This document shows positions 60,608-64,000 of a DNA stretch of 64,000 bases, piece by piece. The DNA lies in assembly GCA_964516925.1 (NCBI GenBank), contig CAZEXL010000001.1, forward strand, positions 62,001 to 126,000, in the 5' to 3' direction. Below the pieces are notes generated by a model. It made no database searches. It saw nothing but the letters and a program-made list of their open reading frames with translations, and was not told the DNA's origin. This DNA comes from CAG-552 sp964516925 (GTDB lineage Bacteria; Bacillota; Clostridia; Christensenellales; Pumilibacteraceae). A program made the translations under genes and the position numbers. Positions within the stretch are counted from its first letter, which is position 1. Each line of letters opens with the position of its first letter.

Positions 60608-61312
60608 CTATACTCTTTCGTCGATAAAAGATATCTTACCCAAATACTTTATCTTAAACGAAGAATAAGTTTTTAGCTTCTCTACTTGCTGAGAGTTGTA
60701 AATTGCGGGCGAAACGCAAGTAATGTTTTCGCCGTCACGAACGAACGAATACTTTACCTTGTAATACTTTTTAGAACCCGTTTTGGCGTGAAAGGCTTCT
60801 ACGAACATCGCAATACCCGGTTCTCCTTTTTTAAGAACAACCAACGCAATCACGTTGCGAGCCACGTAATAGAGAACCACGGCAAACGTAACGCCGCCTA
60901 TTATCCACAAAAGATTGCTTTGCGAATATTTCCACGGCGTAAAATTTTCAACGTAACCCTTATCGAAAGTTACGAGCGTTTCGTCGTCGTACATATAATA
61001 TACTTCCACTTTTCCGCCCGCATCTTTCATTTGAGCGTTAGTATACGAGGACATCGTTACGCCGTCAAAGTCGGCTGCGCTTTGGTGTTCGATACCAGGA
61101 ATAACGTATCCCCAAACGTGCGCGCTCTCGTCGTCGTACGTGACGCTGTCTAGCTTGTCTGCATTCGCCAAAACCAAAATTCCTTCCGTTTTAAGACGTT
61201 CCATTTGATCGTTGGTTTGCTTGTAGCTCGCGTATATATAATAGCCCATTATAGCCACGGCTGCCGTTAGCAAAGCAAATATTATAATTCCGTTACTCCA
61301 TCTTCTGATCAT
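60608..61312 (-). CDS. Membrane protein of unknown function
   Basis: 234 aa with an N-terminal TM helix (IIIFALLTAAVAIMGYYIYA), a predicted extracytoplasmic part of about 100 residues, a second TM helix (LLWIIGGVTFAVVLYYVARNV) and a cytoplasmic C-terminal domain containing KYYKVKYSFVRDGENITCVS, which recalls DUF3592-like folds. That link is weak. Overlaps the next upstream gene by 20 bases. Confidence 0.7.
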   Translation of the reverse strand: MIRRWSNGIIIFALLTAAVAIMGYYIYASYKQTNDQMERLKTEGILVLANADKLDSVTYDDESAHVWGYVIPGIEHQSAADFDGVTMSSYTNAQMKDAGGKVEVYYMYDDETLVTFDKGYVENFTPWKYSQSNLLWIIGGVTFAVVLYYVARNVIALVVLKKGEPGIAMFVEAFHAKTGSKKYYKVKYSFVRDGENITCVSPAIYNSQQVEKLKTYSSFKIKYLGKISFIDERV

Positions 61313-61817
61313 TCTTTTTAAACCTCTTTAATATCACGGTTGCTCCTTTATCCAAAGCAAACCCGAAAATCGTCATAACGACAGTCCATAGCACGCCGAA
61401 CGCAGACTCGCCCACTCCAAAAGTTTCGCCGCCTATCGATACGACGTCTTTAAGCACGGTTACAAAAAGTACGTATATCGCAAGCGAAAACACCGCAAAA
61501 ATCGCCGCTCGCAAAAGTATTTTTAGAGGCGAATCGCTTAATGACGCGGTACAATAAACGACTATTGCAAAAGGCGAAAAAAGCAATACGCTGAAAAAAA
61601 TTTCGCCACCGCCTATTCCGCCCACAAAAAAACCTATTACGTTTGAAGTTATTATTACCAACGTTGCGCAAGTAGCCCCGCATTTTTTTGCGCAAATACA
61701 ATACAATGCGCAAGATATAACGAGCGGCGTTATAAGATGAAAAAGCGAAGACACTATTATAAGGACGCTGCAAAGAGCACTTATTACGCCTCCGAACGCA
61801 AGCTTACGCGTACTCAT
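61293..61817 (-). CDS. Small polytopic membrane protein, ECF S-component-like
   Basis: 174 aa with about five TM helices. The N-terminus TRKLAFGGVISALCSVLII resembles substrate-binding S-components of ECF transporters and DUF2232 proteins; no binding signature identifies a substrate. Four bases after the J-like gene. Confidence 0.65.
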   Translation of the reverse strand: MSTRKLAFGGVISALCSVLIIVSSLFHLITPLVISCALYCICAKKCGATCATLVIITSNVIGFFVGGIGGGEIFFSVLLFSPFAIVVYCTASLSDSPLKILLRAAIFAVFSLAIYVLFVTVLKDVVSIGGETFGVGESAFGVLWTVVMTIFGFALDKGATVILKRFKKNDQKME

Positions 61818-61821
61818 AGCA

Positions 61822-62412
61822 CTAGCCGCAACGACAGCACATGCTTGCGCATTCCATGCAACAAAGCGTCGTGCAACAGGTGTTAAGGCAATTCCCGGTC
61901 GTATCTCGGCTTTGATTCGGACCGCCGACTGTGTCGTTAAGCTGCTGGGGAGGGATCTCTCCGTTGCCCATAACTTGTTTCATTTTTAAAAGAGCGTCTT
62001 TAAACTTCTCGTTGTCGGGAGACAAACGCACTGCTTCTTGCAAATGCGCATAGCTGTCATTTAACCACTCTCGCTTATAAAACACGAGCGCTTGATAGTA
62101 ATGCCATTCTCCGTCGTGAGTCGGCATCGAATCGAGGCGGGATTGGGCTTCGTCGTAACGATGCTCTTTAACCATCTTTTCGACGTAATCGAAACCTACT
62201 CCGTATTTTTCTTCATCTTCTTTAGCTTTCTTTTTGTCTAAAATCAATTTCCACGCGTACTCGAGCTCGGTGAGTTTGCTTGCCGCTTGAGCACCTTTTT
62301 CGCCCGGCAAAAAACGCTCCTCGCCGTACTCGGCTTTGAGTGTTTCGTACTTTGCTTTTAACGCTTCGAAATCGGAATCTTCGGGCATGTTAAGTATTTG
62401 ATACGGATTCAT
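61822..62412 (-). CDS. J-domain-like protein with cysteine-rich tail
   Basis: 196 aa. Residues 1-65 follow the J-domain plan (NPYQILNMPEDSDFEALKAKY) but the HPD tripeptide needed to stimulate DnaK is missing (EYGEERF at that place). Residues 85-150 look like TPR helices (WHYYQALVFYKREWLNDSY, then LQEAVRLSPDNEKFKDALL). The last 22 residues have nine cysteines (CLNTCCTTLCC, then CASMCCRCG). Overlaps the DUF5685-like gene by four bases; this pairing recurs in Clostridia. Confidence 0.8.
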   Translation of the reverse strand: MNPYQILNMPEDSDFEALKAKYETLKAEYGEERFLPGEKGAQAASKLTELEYAWKLILDKKKAKEDEEKYGVGFDYVEKMVKEHRYDEAQSRLDSMPTHDGEWHYYQALVFYKREWLNDSYAHLQEAVRLSPDNEKFKDALLKMKQVMGNGEIPPQQLNDTVGGPNQSRDTTGNCLNTCCTTLCCMECASMCCRCG

Positions 62413-63329
62413 TTTTTCTCCTTAAGGTCGGTGCGCACCGCCGATTTTTTTATCTTTGCCGCTTTTACGCGCGGTTTTGCCAATTTCTTTTTACTTGAAA
62501 ATAATTCTTTCGTTTTTTCACGCAGTCCGTAATAAACGACTCTTTTTAACAAATCGTAACTCTGCGTAAACGTAAGCGAATTAAAACATTCTATAATTCT
62601 GTTAATCGTAGAATTAAACGCAAATTTCAAAAATTCTTCGTTTTCGCTTATAAATTTCGCCCTTGTTTCGTAATGAAACAACGCCAAAAACGGATTGTAC
62701 CTTTTTGCTTTATAATCCTCGTCGACATCGTCGAGCGCATCGGCAATATAGACGAACTTCCCGACGTTATATATGAGTCGCAATGCGTTTTCGCTAGCCT
62801 TTTCGCCCAAAAGCAACTGCGCCACGTCTTTCATTATAGTCGCAAAAGCATCGCTTACTTTATCCAATCCTACCGTAGCCGCATCTTCGAACTTGCGCAA
62901 TTTTTCGTATCCGCCGGATATTATTTCGTCTGCTTGCGGCAGAATTTTTTTTGCAATCTCATACGCTTTTTCAAGCGATTTTTTTGCAAGTTTATACTTG
63001 AGCCCCTCGCCGTCTATCACGCCGTCTAACGCTTTGTAGTAGCTAAGCAATATATTAGCCGCCGCCACCTTGACCGAAAGCGGATTGTCCGCCACGACGG
63101 ATTTCTTTTTTATAGGTTGCGCCACGCAAGCGCGAAGCTCGAATTTAACGTCCTGACTAGTCAAATCGTGCAACAGTACGTTTAAAAACGTCATATCGTA
63201 ATTTACGGTAAACCTTGCTTTTTGTCCCATAAGCTTACCGGTCGTTAAACAAAGTCCGCAGTAGAAAGCATTGAATAATCCAAGCTCTGCGGGCGTTACA
63301 TTTTTGGGCGGAATTACGTATCCGTACAT
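62409..63329 (-). CDS. DUF5685-like protein
   Basis: 306 aa, helical. The start MYGYVIPPKN and FNAFYCGLCLTTGKLMGQ match the DUF5685 N-terminus with its CGLC motif. Near residue 195-205 is YIADALDDVDEDYKAKRYNP, an acidic cluster like that of all-helical prenyl-transferring enzymes. The C-terminus is very basic. Function unknown. One base from the trpS stop. Confidence 0.75.
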   Translation of the reverse strand: MYGYVIPPKNVTPAELGLFNAFYCGLCLTTGKLMGQKARFTVNYDMTFLNVLLHDLTSQDVKFELRACVAQPIKKKSVVADNPLSVKVAAANILLSYYKALDGVIDGEGLKYKLAKKSLEKAYEIAKKILPQADEIISGGYEKLRKFEDAATVGLDKVSDAFATIMKDVAQLLLGEKASENALRLIYNVGKFVYIADALDDVDEDYKAKRYNPFLALFHYETRAKFISENEEFLKFAFNSTINRIIECFNSLTFTQSYDLLKRVVYYGLREKTKELFSSKKKLAKPRVKAAKIKKSAVRTDLKEKK

Positions 63330-63330
63330 A

Positions 63331-64000
63331 TTATAGTTTTACGAAGCCGACTTTGCGCTTTACTTTTGCCAAAGTCTTTTGAGCAATATACGACGCTTTG
63401 TTTGCGCCGTCTTCCATAATTCGTGCAAGATATGCTTTGTCGGCGCGTATACGTTTGTATTCGCCTTGCATTTTCGTTAGAAAATCGGATACTACTTCGC
63501 CGACCGCAAGTTTGAAGGTCGCATAGTTGCTTTGCGCAAACTCCGCCTCTACCAAAGCAGGCGTCTTATCGGTAAATACGGAATATATCGTAATAAGGTT
63601 GCTTATACCCGGTTTATCGGGACTTACGATTATTTCGTTTCCGCTGTCGGTTACCGCGCGTTTAAACTTTCGCATAACCGTATCTTTGTCGTCGAGCAAG
63701 AAAACCGTTCCTTCCGCATTTTCGTCGGTTTTACCCATTTTTGCGGTAGGATCCAAAAGACTTGCTATTTTTGCTCCGACTTTAGGATATATCCCCTCTG
63801 GCACGACGAACGTAGGAGAATAACGATTATTAAATCGTTCGGCAATAGTACGAGCAAGCTCTAAATGTTGTTGCTGATCTTTGCCGATGGGAACGTATTT
63901 TGCCTGATAAAGCAAAATGTCCGCCGCCATAAGGACGGGATACGCAAAAAGTCCCACGTTTACGTTTTCGGGGGCTTTTGCGCTTTTGTCCTTGAATTGA
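63331..64000 (-). CDS. trpS: Tryptophanyl-tRNA synthetase (5' end outside window)
   Basis: The frame runs from the stop at 63331 to the window edge, giving about 223 C-terminal residues of a class I synthetase. LMAADILLYQAKYVPIGKDQQQHLELAR is the TrpRS signature and AKMGKTDENA is the KMSKS-equivalent. The N-terminal HIGH region is missing because the window ends. Confidence 0.93.
   Translation of the reverse strand, partial: QFKDKSAKAPENVNVGLFAYPVLMAADILLYQAKYVPIGKDQQQHLELARTIAERFNNRYSPTFVVPEGIYPKVGAKIASLLDPTAKMGKTDENAEGTVFLLDDKDTVMRKFKRAVTDSGNEIIVSPDKPGISNLITIYSVFTDKTPALVEAEFAQSNYATFKLAVGEVVSDFLTKMQGEYKRIRADKAYLARIMEDGANKASYIAQKTLAKVKRKVGFVKL

Overview
The window looks like part of the chromosome of an anaerobic, endospore-forming Firmicute of class Clostridia, probably uncultivated. 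The evidence is the complete spoIIIAA-AH operon plus spoIVB, the hydE/hydF/hydG maturases of [FeFe]-hydrogenase, typical Firmicute gene clusters, and many sigma-A promoters of the TTGACA-N17-TATAAT type. A run of exactly 100 N (34506-34605) inside a tandem repeat marks a scaffold join, so this is a draft or metagenome assembly. Almost all genes are on the minus strand; only a HAD phosphatase (17.8 kb) and a folate cyclodeaminase (56.0 kb) are on the plus strand. I recognise no tRNA, rRNA, CRISPR array, insertion sequence or phage gene.

Layout, in window coordinates. 1-0.5 kb: truncated membrane-anchored protein. 0.6-13.1 kb: a dense unit transcribed from 13.2 kb down to a terminator at 0.6 kb: GT-C-like membrane protein, comM, dprA, topA, trmFO, ABM protein, hslV, hslU, hisS, glyA. 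13.2-17.7 kb: ABC exporter pair preceded by an unknown membrane protein with a threefold internal repeat. 17.8-22.7 kb: HAD phosphatase, then hydF, hydG, hydE and a TM1266-type regulator behind a leader that looks like a transcription attenuator. 22.7-24.9 kb: scpB, scpA, site-2 protease. 24.9-27.1 kb: dacF, spoIVB. 27.1-34.9 kb: accessory island with two paralogous ABC exporters, a membrane-anchored XRE regulator, two secreted proteins and GTTGC repeats. 35.0-43.7 kb: recN, argR, nadK, dxs, ispA, xseB, xseA, folD, nusB, asp23. 43.7-48.3 kb: spoIIIAH to spoIIIAA. 48.5-51.6 kb: prfA, a DUF1385-PrmC fusion, rpmE. 51.7-55.8 kb: dnaA, rsmI, trmN6-like, tilS. 56.0-57.2 kb: fchA-like gene and a cluster of intergenic repeats. 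57.2-60.5 kb: rplL, rplJ with L10 leader, rplA, rplK, nusG, secE, rpmG. 60.6-64 kb: two unknown membrane proteins, a J-domain-like protein, a DUF5685-like protein and truncated trpS.

Most of the window is housekeeping sequence in conserved order. Points that stand out are: (1) the hyd leader, where a consensus promoter is followed by a small purine-rich element, a possible antiterminator and an intrinsic terminator; (2) the island between recN and spoIVB, whose two exporter units share a 22-bp GTTGC element just upstream of predicted promoters, expanded to a 21-bp minisatellite at one of them; (3) three genes whose promoters predict leaderless or near-leaderless mRNAs; (4) the DUF1385-PrmC fusion; (5) dnaA in an RNA-modification operon without dnaN, and rplL without rpoBC, suggesting rearrangement near a repeat cluster. 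All functional calls rest on reading motifs by eye; no database search was run.
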